Below are positions 24,275 through 32,944 of a DNA stretch of 64,000 bases, one piece after another (within the stretch, counting starts at the first letter, position 1; each line of letters starts with the position of its first letter). The stretch covers positions 186,001 through 250,000 of the forward strand of contig JADJJH010000007.1 of the NCBI GenBank assembly GCA_016706595.1, read 5' to 3'. The position numbers were made by a program, and so were the translations under genes. The DNA is from Bacteroidota bacterium (GTDB taxonomy: Bacteria > Bacteroidota > Bacteroidia > Chitinophagales > Chitinophagaceae). Under the pieces are notes generated by a model. The model made no database searches. It worked only from the letters and a program-made list of their open reading frames with translations, and was not told the origin of the DNA.

Positions 24275-25533
24275 CAACAACTAAAAAGAAAGTAATCGTA
24301 ATTGGCGGTGGATTTGCCGGTATAGAATTTATTAAAAATGCCGATGAGAACTTGTTCGACATATTGTTAATCGACAAAATTAACCATCATCAATTTCAAC
24401 CATTATTCTATCAAGTGGCTACTTCGCAAATTGAACCATCTAGTATTTCATTTCCACTACGACATGTTTTTAAGTATAAAAAAAACCTACAAATTCGACT
24501 TGCAGAGGTGTATTCAATTCATGAAGCAACATCTTGCGTTAGCACAAGTATCGGTGATTTTTGCTACGATTATTTGGTGATTGCCATTGGATGTACTACT
24601 AATTTTTTTGGGAACGATGAGATATGCAAACATGCGCTTACCTTAAAATCAACATACGATGCCATCCATATTCGAAATCATATTATTAATACCTTCGAGA
24701 AAATAATTTCAGCTTCGGCACATGAAAAGGCATCTTTACTTAATTTAGTAATAGTAGGTGCAGGTCCTACCGGTGTTGAGTTAGCCGGTGCCTTTGCCGA
24801 AATTAAATTACATGTTTTGCCTTACGATTATCCGGGTATCGATTTTTCGCAGTTTAAAATTTATCTGATAGAAGGTAGTAAGTATACCCTAAGTCATATG
24901 AGTGATAAATCGAAATCGACTTCACAAGCCTATCTCGAAAAAATGGGTGTCACCTTCATCAATGAAACCTTTGCAAAAAAATATGATGGACACACACTGA
25001 GTTTAAGTAATGGAAAGCATATCGAAACCCAAACGGTGATATGGGCAGCCGGTGTTTGTGGCAATAAATTAGAAGGTTTATTACCTGATATTATTACACC
25101 CGGTGGTAGAATCAAGGTGAATAGAATGAATGCTGTGATGGGAAGTGCAAACATTTTTGCCATTGGTGATATTGCATTTATGGAAACACCAAAATATCCT
25201 AAGGGACATCCTCAATTAGCGAATGTGGCCATTAACCAAGCAAAGCTTTTAGCAAAGAATTTAAAGGCCATTCAACAAAACAAAGCGGGTAAACATTTTG
25301 AGTATACAGATTTAGGCACTATGGCAACTGTTGGCCGAAACAAAGCAGTGGTTGACTTACCATCGTTTAGTTTTACCGGTTATTTTGCATGGTTTGTATG
25401 GATGTCGTTGCATTTGATGTTGATACTCAGTGTACGTAACAAATTGATTATTTTTATTAATTGGGCAAGTGCATATGTTAGTAAGGATACTTCGTTGCGA
25501 TTAATATTGAGACAAAGTGATTACAAGAAGTGA
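24271..25533 (+). CDS. ndh: Type II NADH:quinone oxidoreductase (NDH-2 family)
   Basis: A 420-residue FAD-dependent enzyme that passes electrons from NADH to quinone without proton pumping, bound to the inner-membrane surface. The FAD dinucleotide fold starts at residue 8 (VIVIGGGFAGIEF), followed by the NDH-2-typical NHHQFQPLFYQVAT. The NAD-binding fold is VIVGAGPTGVELAGAF, and the second FAD contact is IFAIGDIAF. The amphipathic C-terminal part (FAWFVWMSLHLMLILSVRNK) fits membrane attachment. An in-frame TTG lies three codons upstream, but ATG 24271, overlapping the hemerythrin stop, is preferred. Confidence 0.92.
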   Translation: MTTTKKKVIVIGGGFAGIEFIKNADENLFDILLIDKINHHQFQPLFYQVATSQIEPSSISFPLRHVFKYKKNLQIRLAEVYSIHEATSCVSTSIGDFCYDYLVIAIGCTTNFFGNDEICKHALTLKSTYDAIHIRNHIINTFEKIISASAHEKASLLNLVIVGAGPTGVELAGAFAEIKLHVLPYDYPGIDFSQFKIYLIEGSKYTLSHMSDKSKSTSQAYLEKMGVTFINETFAKKYDGHTLSLSNGKHIETQTVIWAAGVCGNKLEGLLPDIITPGGRIKVNRMNAVMGSANIFAIGDIAFMETPKYPKGHPQLANVAINQAKLLAKNLKAIQQNKAGKHFEYTDLGTMATVGRNKAVVDLPSFSFTGYFAWFVWMSLHLMLILSVRNKLIIFINWASAYVSKDTSLRLILRQSDYKK

Positions 25534-25665
25534 ATTTTCAATTTTCAATTTTCAATTTTCAATCTTCAAATTCATATTTGATCAAATCTAAAGATTGTAT
25601 ATTTAAGCCTGAAGATTGAAGTCTGAAGATTGAAGTCTGAAGATTGAAGATTGAAGATTGAGGTA
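25534..25665. repeat. Dense cluster of TTTTCAATC / GAAGATTGA repeats
   Basis: Four tandem TTTTCAAT(T/C) units right after the ndh stop are followed by seven GAAGATTGA/GAAGTCTGA units in the opposite sense (25608-25663). The two blocks are complementary and can fold into a long hairpin. They end about 20 bp before the next gene's -7 box. Confidence 0.65.
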
Positions 25666-25689
25666 ATGCTAAACATTTTTCTATCTTTG
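25658..25689 (+). promoter_or_regulatory. Promoter of the DUF6029 gene
   Basis: TTG at 25658-25660, 21 bp, then a perfect -7 box TATCTTTG at 25682-25689. The TTG is the last triplet of the GAAGATTGA repeat cluster, so the repeat contributes the -33 element. The start codon is 19 bp further on. Confidence 0.7.
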
Positions 25690-25708
25690 TTGCACATAAT
25701 TTTATTTG

Positions 25709-27295
25709 ATGAAGAAATCACTACTTGTCCTTGCACTTTTTATAAGTGTAAGCTCATTTGCACAACAAGGTAATCTCAGTGGCGACCTTATGATGAATGT
25801 AAACTTTTTTCAGCGAGATACGAATATAAAAGCAGCCGATAACCCTCTTTACGATAATTTATTAAGTGGTGGTGAAGCATGGCTTGGATTACGTTATTCG
25901 GGTTTTGGATTTACTGGTACGGTTCGTTTTGATGGTTTTCATAATTCGAATTTGCAAACCCCAACAAACGCACTTACTGCTGCAGGCATAGGTATGTTTA
26001 GTTTAAATAAAGAATTTAAAAAATTAAGTATTACTGCAGGGCATGTGTACGACCAATTTGGTAGCGGTATTATTTTTAGAGCTTATGAAGACCGTGGACT
26101 ATTAATTGACAATGCATTATTTGGCTTGCATTTGAAATATCGCTTAAACGATAAGCTTACGATTAAAGGCTTTACCGGCCAAACAAAAAATCTCTTCGAA
26201 CGATTTGCACCTATTCAAAAAGGAATTAATGCAGAAGGTGATTTTGATATTAAAGGCAAGGCACATATTACACCGGGTATCGGTATTGTAAATCGTACCA
26301 TCGATCAACAAAGTATGAATGTGTTGGTAGCTAATATAAATGCCATGGATGAAAAAAATCGCTTTGTGCCAACTTATAATATGAATGCAATTACCGTGTA
26401 CAATACATTAAATGCCGGAAATTTTACTTGGTATGTTGAGGCTGCTGCAAAAACAAAAGAAGCCATTATAGTGCCCAATGAAGGTTTGCGTAAATATGGT
26501 GGAAACGTTTTGTATTCAACCTTAGGTTATGCAAAAAATAAATTTGGCATCAACGCTTCTGCACGAAGAACCGATCATTTTGTAATGCGAACTTCACCCG
26601 ATCAACAATTATTAAAAGGTATGATATCATGGCAACCTATTATTGCACAAATTCGTCCGCAACGTTTAATAGCACGTTATACGCCACAATCACTCGATAT
26701 ATCTGAATTGGCAGGAAATGTAAATGCCTTTATTACCCCTAATGATAAATATACTTTTAACCTTAGCTATACGCATATTAATACCCTCGAAGGCGATGCC
26801 TTATATCGTGAGGCTTTTGTTGAAACAGAAATTCGAAGTGTAAAGAAATTCCTGTTTCATTTAGGCGCACAATATTTAGTGTATAACCAATCTATTTATC
26901 AATCAAAAGTAAAAGAAGAATACCCAGATGTACATGCCATAACGCCTTTTGTAGAAGTGGTTTATAAACTCAGTAAAAAGCGTTCGTTGCGTTGCGATTT
27001 ACAATATATGAGTACCAAACAAGATTATGGTTCATGGGCATTTGCTTTGCTTGAGTATAATATTTCGCCTAATTGGAGTTTCGCCGTTTCGGATATGTAT
27101 AATATTAAACCCAATAAAGTACATGTAAAAAAAGCCAATCATTATCCTAATGTATTTATGGCTTACACTAAAGATGCCAACAGATTTACCTTGCAGTATG
27201 TAAAGCAAGTGGATGGTATAAATTGTACGGGTGGTGTTTGCAGATACGAGCCTGCGTTCAGCGGATTTAAATTTGGTGTAATTTCAACTTTTTAA
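25709..27295 (+). CDS. DUF6029 family outer-membrane protein
   Basis: A 528-residue protein with a signal peptide (MKKSLLVLALFISVSSFAQ) and a mature part full of alternating-pattern beta strands with Tyr, Phe and Gly. Runs such as GGEAWLGLRYSGFGFTGTVR, AGHVYDQFGSGIIFRAYEDR and the ending FSGFKFGVISTF suggest a large outer-membrane barrel. It matches what I recall of DUF6029, found beside Omp28-like lipoproteins in Bacteroidota. The next gene starts one base after its stop, so the two form an operon. ATG 25709 is chosen over an in-frame TTG one codon earlier. Confidence 0.8.
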   Translation: MKKSLLVLALFISVSSFAQQGNLSGDLMMNVNFFQRDTNIKAADNPLYDNLLSGGEAWLGLRYSGFGFTGTVRFDGFHNSNLQTPTNALTAAGIGMFSLNKEFKKLSITAGHVYDQFGSGIIFRAYEDRGLLIDNALFGLHLKYRLNDKLTIKGFTGQTKNLFERFAPIQKGINAEGDFDIKGKAHITPGIGIVNRTIDQQSMNVLVANINAMDEKNRFVPTYNMNAITVYNTLNAGNFTWYVEAAAKTKEAIIVPNEGLRKYGGNVLYSTLGYAKNKFGINASARRTDHFVMRTSPDQQLLKGMISWQPIIAQIRPQRLIARYTPQSLDISELAGNVNAFITPNDKYTFNLSYTHINTLEGDALYREAFVETEIRSVKKFLFHLGAQYLVYNQSIYQSKVKEEYPDVHAITPFVEVVYKLSKKRSLRCDLQYMSTKQDYGSWAFALLEYNISPNWSFAVSDMYNIKPNKVHVKKANHYPNVFMAYTKDANRFTLQYVKQVDGINCTGGVCRYEPAFSGFKFGVISTF

Positions 27296-27296
27296 A

Positions 27297-28187
27297 ATGT
27301 CAAATAGAAAACAAATGCAAAAGAATATTTTATTAGTCTTGATGATTGGCTTGGTTTGGATGGCTTGCACAAAAGAGCAATTGCCTAGTGGGTTAAATTT
27401 AAAAGACTTAATTAAAACCGAGGATACAACGTATTTGATAAGCACCATTCCAACTGCACAAACCAGACATATTTTAATGGAAGAACCTACAGGTGTTCGT
27501 TGTCCGAATTGCCCTGATGGTGCCGAGTTGATGCATGATCTTAAAATCGCTAATCCAGGTCGTATTTTATCTGTATCGGTGTATTCTCCTTTTTTAAATG
27601 ATTCGGTTCCACCTGCTAAATACAATTTTAATACACCTGATGCGGAAGAGCTTGTAAACTTTTTGGGTGGGGACCCGCAAAAACCTACTTCTTCTATCAA
27701 TCGTATACCAACCGGTTATGTAACGCCACCCATACCCTACTTTTTTTCAAAAGCCGATTGGGCTACAAAAGTTGCTAGTGAATTAACCAAAACCACGCCA
27801 CTGAACCTTGAACTCAATGTGATTCCCAATGGTACAGATTACTACTTAAAAAGCAAAGTAACTTTTACCGAAAGCATAAGTGACAGTTTAGTAATGTCGG
27901 TTTATATTATTGAAGATAGTATTATTGATTTACAAGAATTTCCTAGTAGTGTGATAGATTTAAATTATGTTCATAATCATGTACTTCGTAAAATGGTAAC
28001 GCCTGTTTCGGGTTCTAATTTTTTAAGTACGATGCCCATCAAAGAAAAAGGCCGAGTATTTGAACGAACATTTAGCATCACACTTCCTTCAAATATTGTA
28101 AACCCGGCGCATGTGAAACTACTTTGCTTTGTACATAAAACCGGTGCAAGTAAAGAGGTGATACAGGTGGAGGAAGTGGATTTGTAG
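27297..28187 (+). CDS. Omp28-like lipoprotein with thioredoxin-type CxxC
   Basis: A 296-residue protein. The N-terminus (ILLVLMIGLVWMAC) ends in a lipobox-like cysteine at about residue 23, so it is probably a lipoprotein. The domain opens with TRHILMEEPTGVRCPNCPDG, an Omp28 hallmark resembling a thioredoxin CxxC, followed by a strand-rich second half. Omp28 proteins are surface or outer-membrane lipoproteins of uncertain function. Start could be ATG 27297 or the ATG at 27312 just before the hydrophobic stretch. It directly follows the DUF6029 barrel, which may be its partner. Confidence 0.8.
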   Translation: MSNRKQMQKNILLVLMIGLVWMACTKEQLPSGLNLKDLIKTEDTTYLISTIPTAQTRHILMEEPTGVRCPNCPDGAELMHDLKIANPGRILSVSVYSPFLNDSVPPAKYNFNTPDAEELVNFLGGDPQKPTSSINRIPTGYVTPPIPYFFSKADWATKVASELTKTTPLNLELNVIPNGTDYYLKSKVTFTESISDSLVMSVYIIEDSIIDLQEFPSSVIDLNYVHNHVLRKMVTPVSGSNFLSTMPIKEKGRVFERTFSITLPSNIVNPAHVKLLCFVHKTGASKEVIQVEEVDL

Positions 28188-28197
28188 GGAGGACATC

Positions 28198-28230
28198 GAG
28201 GCTCGGAGTTGGGGGTTCGGGGTTCGATGC
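28198..28230 (+). repeat. GGTTCG-rich motif, left flank of the 47-bp array
   Basis: GGCTCGGAGTTGGGGGTTCG followed by GGGTTCGATGC. Its near-complement lies at 29331-29368 on the far side of the array, and a third copy is at 39086-39114. The two flanking copies are inverted. Confidence 0.6.
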
Positions 28231-28312
28231 AAGAATAATTCAACGTTAGATAAAGTTGTATGAAGCCTATATTCTTACATTTTGTTGTGCCTCAAGACAC
28301 TTTATTCAAGAA

Positions 28313-28413
28313 GGATGCCTAGCCCCGATTGTAGCGAATGCCCGCAAATAGTTGACTACTATTTTCGTAGCAAGTACAATTTGCGGCAGCAGCGTAAAGC
28401 GGGAATATGCTTC
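28313..28413. repeat. Palindromic intergenic element family B (second copy)
   Basis: Begins GGATGCCTAGCCCCGATTG and ends AAAGCGGGAATATGCTTC. The ends form imperfect inverted repeats and match the 20538-20655 copy in both GC blocks, though the middle differs. It lies between the Omp28-like gene and the 47-bp array. Confidence 0.6.
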
Positions 28414-28435
28414 AAATAATCAGTAGCCAAAATTC

Positions 28436-29308
28436 TAAATCCTAAAATCGAAATTCGAAGTGAAGCAATGCGAGTAAAACCCTAAATCCTAAAAACGAAA
28501 TTCGAAGTGAGGCAATGAAAGTAAAACCCTAAATCCTAAAATCGAAATTCGAAGTGAAGTAATGCGAGTAAAACCCTAAATCCTAAAATCAAAATTCGAA
28601 GTGAAGCAATGCGAGTAAAACCCTAAATCCTAAAATCGAAATTCGAAGTGAAGCAATGCAAGTAAAACCCTAAATCCTAAAATCGAAATTCGAAGTGAAG
28701 TAATGCGAGTAAAACCCTAAATCCTAAAAACGAAATTCGAAGTGAAGTAATGCGAGTAAAACCCTAAATCCTAAAATCGAAATTCGAAGTGAAGCAATGC
28801 GAGTAAAACCCTAAATCCTAAAATCGAAATTCGAAGTGAAGTAATGCGAGTAAAACCCTAAATCCTAAAATCGAAATTCGAAGTGAAGCAATGCGAGTAA
28901 AACCCTAAATCCTAAAATCGAAATTCGAAGTGAAGCAATGCAAGTAAAACCCTAAATCCTAAAATCGAAATTCGAAGTGAAGCAATGCGAGTAAAACCCT
29001 AAATCCTAAAATCAAAATTCGAAGTGAAGTAATGCGAGTAAAACCCTAAATCCTAAAATCAAAATTCGAAGTGAAGCAATGCGAGTAAAACCCTAAATCC
29101 TAAAATCGAAATTCGAAGTGAAGTAATGCGAGTAAAACCCTAAATCCTAAAATCGAAATTCGAAGTGAAGCAATGCGAGTAAAACCCTAAATCCTAAAAT
29201 CGAAATTCGAAGTGAAGTAATGCGAGTAAAACCCTAAATCCTAAAATCGAAATTCGAAGTGAAGTAATGCGAGTAAAACCCTAAATCCTAAAAACGAAAT
29301 TCGAAGTA
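28436..29308. repeat. 47-bp tandem repeat array, 18 full units plus a partial unit
   Basis: The unit begins TAAATCCTAAAATCGAAATT, continues CGAAGTGAAGCAATGCGAGT and ends AAAACCC. Period is exactly 47 bp with no insertion or deletion: units start at 28436 + 47k up to k = 17, and a 27-base partial copy starts at 29282. Variation is confined to a few sites: unit position 31 (C or T, about half each), 13 (T or A), 15 (G or A), 37 (G or A), and three changes in unit 2. The variants are shuffled along the array, as expected from recombination or conversion between units. Stops occur in the frames, 47 is not a multiple of 3, and there are no spacers, so it is neither coding nor CRISPR. It lies between two convergent genes. 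Confidence 0.95.
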
Positions 29309-29330
29309 AAGATTCTTCAAGCTAGTATAA

Positions 29331-29368
29331 TTTCCGAACCTCGAACCCCGAACTCCAAACCCCTAACA
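29331..29368 (-). repeat. GGTTCG-rich motif, right flank of the 47-bp array (inverted)
   Basis: TTCCGAACCTCGAACCCCGA followed by ACTCCAAACCCCTAAC. This is the inverted counterpart of 28198-28230, and it ends one base before the secA stop codon. Confidence 0.6.
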
Positions 29369-29369
29369 T

Positions 29370-32300
29370 CTATTTCCCATGGCACTGCTTAAACTTCTTA
29401 CCGCTTCCGCAAGGACATAAATCGTTCCTTCCGATTTTTGGTTCGAGGTTGCGGATTGGATCGCGTTTTACTTCGGCTGTAGAGGTTGATGTATAACGAT
29501 CGTTTTGATTGGCTGCATAATCTTCGCCTGCTTCATCAATCTCTTCACGATTCGCACGCATTCTGCTCATATCGGTTTTTTCAACTTGTGCTTGATGAAT
29601 ATCCTGCTCTTGTTGCATCGGTATTCCGCAACGCATCAAAAACGAAACAATATGTTTATTGGTTTCGCCGATCATTTCTTTAAATAAGTTAAAGGCTTCA
29701 AACTTATAAATCAATAAAGGATCTTTTTGCTCAAGACTTGCCAATTGCACACTTTGTTTTAACTCATCCATTTTACGTAAATGATTTTTCCAAGCATCAT
29801 CAATTAAAGCCAATGTAATTTGTCGCTCTAACGAATTAATCATTTCTCGTCCTTCAGTGGCAATGGTTTTTTTAAGGTTGCTTACAATTTGAACACCCTT
29901 TACGCCATCAGTAAATGGAATCGCAATATTTTCAACTCTGTCTCCATTTTGTTCAAATACATTTTGTAAAACAGGCGCTGTTTGCTCACGTAACCAAGTT
30001 GTTTTGCGCTGATAAGTTTCGAATAAATGGTTATACAATTTTTCGGTTAACGCATTTACCTCAATCTTTAAAAACTCTGCTTCTTCGATACCCGGCTCCA
30101 TTGCAAAATCGCGTAGCACCTCGGTAGTAAACTCTGCATAATTTCGATGTCCATCAAATTGCTTAGCAACCAAACCACAACTATCGTACATGGCATTATC
30201 TAAATCGAGTGCTAATCGTTCGCCAAACAAGGCATTTTTACGACGCGTATAAATAACCTCACGTTGTGCATTCATCACATCATCATACTCAAGCAATCGC
30301 TTACGAATGCCAAAATTATTTTCTTCTACCTTACGTTGGGCACGTTCGATAGATTTTGAAATCATACTATGTTGAATCACATCACCATCTTTATGACCTA
30401 ATTTGTCCATCCAACCGCTTAGTCTATCGCTACCAAATAAACGCATTAAATCATCTTCGAGCGAAACATAGAATACTGAACTACCCGGATCACCTTGACG
30501 ACCGGCACGTCCACGTAACTGCCTATCAACCCTTCTACTTTCATGACGCTCGGTACCGATGATAGCTAATCCGCCGGCTTCTTTTACACCGGCTCCTAAT
30601 TTAATATCGGTTCCTCTACCCGCCATATTCGTAGCAATGGTAATCGCGCCAGGCAAACCGGCTTCGGCTACCACATTGGCTTCACGCGCATGTTGTTTGG
30701 CGTTTAATACATTATGAGGCACCTTATCGAAGGTGAGCATTTTACTTAAAAGTTCTGATACTTCAACCGAAGTGGTACCCACCAAAACAGGTCGACCGGC
30801 TTCACGAAGTTTTTTTACTTCTTCGATAACGGCGCGATATTTTTCACGTTTGGTTTTATACACCAAATCTTCTTCATCCTTACGAATTACATTTACATTG
30901 GTAGGGATATTGGTTACTTCTAATTTATAAATCGACCAAAACTCACCGGCTTCTGTTTCGGCAGTACCGGTCATACCCGCCAATTTGTGGTACATACGGA
31001 AATAGTTTTGCAAGGTAATCGTTGCAAAAGTTTGGGTTGCCGCTTCTACATCTACATTTTCTTTGGCTTCTAAGGCTTGATGTAACCCATCGCTATAACG
31101 GCGACCGTCCAATATCCTTCCGGTTTGTTCATCCACAATTTTCACTTTACCATCCATCACCACATATTCTTGGTCTTTATCAAACAAGGTATAGGCTTTT
31201 AGTAATTGTTGTATGGTGTGAATACGATCGGCTTTTACCGAGTAATCTTGTAAAAAAGCATCTTTGCGTTTGAGTTTTTCTTCGGCACTGTAGTTGCCAC
31301 TTTCAATTTCGGCCATACCGACACCAATATCTGGCATCACAAAAAAGTTGGCATCTTCGGCATTACCGGTTAAAAGCTGAATTCCTTTTTCGGTTAAATC
31401 AACTTGATTATTTTTTTCGTCTATGGTGAAGTAAAGTTCCTTATCCACCTTCGGCATATTTTTTTGCTGATCGGAGAGATAATAGTTCTCCGTTTTTTGA
31501 AGAACTTGTTTAATACCTACTTCACTTAAAAATTTAATAGTGGCTGTATTTTTTGGCAAACCACGGTGGGCACGTAATAAAGCCATGCCACCGCCTTCTT
31601 TATCGTCGTTTCCTTCGGTGATGAGTTTTTTAGCTTCTAATAAAAAAGCATTCACCACTTTGCGTTGTGCTTCAACCAATCGTTCGATACCCGGTTTTAA
31701 CACATGAAACTCTTGATCATCGCCTTTAGGTACAGGTCCCGAAATAATTAATGGGGTTCGGGCATCATCAATCAACACGCTATCCACCTCATCAACCATG
31801 GCAAAATGCAATTTGCGTTGTACCATTTCTTGCGGATTATGCACCATATTATCACGCAGGTAATCGAAACCAAATTCGTTATTGGTACCATAGGTGATAT
31901 CTGCCAAATAAGCATTTCGGCGTTCGGTAGAATTCGGTTGATGTTTATCGATACAATCTACGGTAAGTCCGAGCCATTCAAATAAAGGTCCGTTCCATTC
32001 GCTATCACGACGGGCGAGATAATCATTCACCGTTACCACATGAACACCTTCGCCGGCTAATCCGTTAAGGTATGAAGGGAGGGTAGAAACGAGGGTTTTA
32101 CCTTCACCGGTGGCCATTTCCGAAATTTTACCTTCATGAAGATTATAACCACCAATCAACTGAACATCGTAGTGAACCATATTCCAGGTTACTTGTCCGC
32201 CCGCTGCCAACCAAGTATTTTTATAAATTACTTCATCGCCTTCAATGGTGATATAATCTTTTTTTACGGCAAGATTTCTATCAAGTTCAGTGGCTTTGCT

Positions 32301-32684
32301 ACGTAATTCGGTATTTTCTTTTAATCTTCTTGAAGCATCTTTTACGATGGCAAAGGCTTCGGGTAAAATTTGTAAGAGAATTTCTTCAAGTTTAGCGTCT
32401 TTGTCTTTCACCAACTGATCAATGGCCTTATACATGGTACCCTTTGCATGAATATCCGTATTATTTTCGGCGGCTTCGCGTTGTGCTTTAATCTCGGCGC
32501 TGATATCACTCACATAATCTTGAATTTTAGCTCGAAGGTTTAGAGATTTCTGACGAAGTTCATCGTGTGAAATGGTTTGAAAGCTTTGATAGATTTGACT
32601 GATTTGTTCGATAACCGGGGCTAATTTCTTTACATCTTTTTCAGATTTACTGCCGCCGAATAATTTATTTATGAATTTCAACAT
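29370..32684 (-). CDS. secA: Preprotein translocase ATPase SecA
   Basis: The motor that drives unfolded preproteins through SecYEG. At 1104 residues it is long, as usual for Bacteroidota, with insertions relative to E. coli. Readable signatures: GGYNLHEGKISEMATGEGKT (Walker A), VHVVTVNDYLARRD, EFGFDYLRDNM, FAMVDEVDSVLIDDARTPLI (Walker B), TITLQNYFRMYHKLAGMTGT, TNMAGRGTDIKLG, GTERHESRRVDRQLRGRAGR and QGDPGSSVFYVSLEDDLMR. The C-terminal zinc (SEC-C) motif NDLCPCGSGKKFKQCHGK is intact. The stop codon lies next to the inverted motif that closes the 47-bp array. Confidence 0.98.
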   Translation of the reverse strand: MLKFINKLFGGSKSEKDVKKLAPVIEQISQIYQSFQTISHDELRQKSLNLRAKIQDYVSDISAEIKAQREAAENNTDIHAKGTMYKAIDQLVKDKDAKLEEILLQILPEAFAIVKDASRRLKENTELRSKATELDRNLAVKKDYITIEGDEVIYKNTWLAAGGQVTWNMVHYDVQLIGGYNLHEGKISEMATGEGKTLVSTLPSYLNGLAGEGVHVVTVNDYLARRDSEWNGPLFEWLGLTVDCIDKHQPNSTERRNAYLADITYGTNNEFGFDYLRDNMVHNPQEMVQRKLHFAMVDEVDSVLIDDARTPLIISGPVPKGDDQEFHVLKPGIERLVEAQRKVVNAFLLEAKKLITEGNDDKEGGGMALLRAHRGLPKNTATIKFLSEVGIKQVLQKTENYYLSDQQKNMPKVDKELYFTIDEKNNQVDLTEKGIQLLTGNAEDANFFVMPDIGVGMAEIESGNYSAEEKLKRKDAFLQDYSVKADRIHTIQQLLKAYTLFDKDQEYVVMDGKVKIVDEQTGRILDGRRYSDGLHQALEAKENVDVEAATQTFATITLQNYFRMYHKLAGMTGTAETEAGEFWSIYKLEVTNIPTNVNVIRKDEEDLVYKTKREKYRAVIEEVKKLREAGRPVLVGTTSVEVSELLSKMLTFDKVPHNVLNAKQHAREANVVAEAGLPGAITIATNMAGRGTDIKLGAGVKEAGGLAIIGTERHESRRVDRQLRGRAGRQGDPGSSVFYVSLEDDLMRLFGSDRLSGWMDKLGHKDGDVIQHSMISKSIERAQRKVEENNFGIRKRLLEYDDVMNAQREVIYTRRKNALFGERLALDLDNAMYDSCGLVAKQFDGHRNYAEFTTEVLRDFAMEPGIEEAEFLKIEVNALTEKLYNHLFETYQRKTTWLREQTAPVLQNVFEQNGDRVENIAIPFTDGVKGVQIVSNLKKTIATEGREMINSLERQITLALIDDAWKNHLRKMDELKQSVQLASLEQKDPLLIYKFEAFNLFKEMIGETNKHIVSFLMRCGIPMQQEQDIHQAQVEKTDMSRMRANREEIDEAGEDYAANQNDRYTSTSTAEVKRDPIRNLEPKIGRNDLCPCGSGKKFKQCHGK

Positions 32685-32944
32685 ATTGAGATATTCTAAG
32701 AATTTCGTGATTTAAGATAATAGTTTTAAAGCTTGTCAAATTCCATGCTAGGGTGCAGGTTTCTGACAGGGTGGCAAATATAATAGTTATCGACTGAAAA
32801 TACTGAATTGATGGCAGGTTGGAAAACAATTAAAAAATGGTCAACCGTATATAAGGAAGTACACAGAAGTGAAAACCCCAATTTGCAAACACAGCTTCCC
32901 CAATTAATATTTCACATTTACTTTTATGTTTTTGAGAATAACTT

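Noticed and set aside
28436..29308. CRISPR array
   Set aside because: Repeats are contiguous without unique spacers, and no cas gene is in the window.
28436..29308. Telomere-like sequence because each unit contains CCCTAAAT
   Set aside because: The match is seven bases inside a 47-bp unit, and nothing suggests a replicon end.
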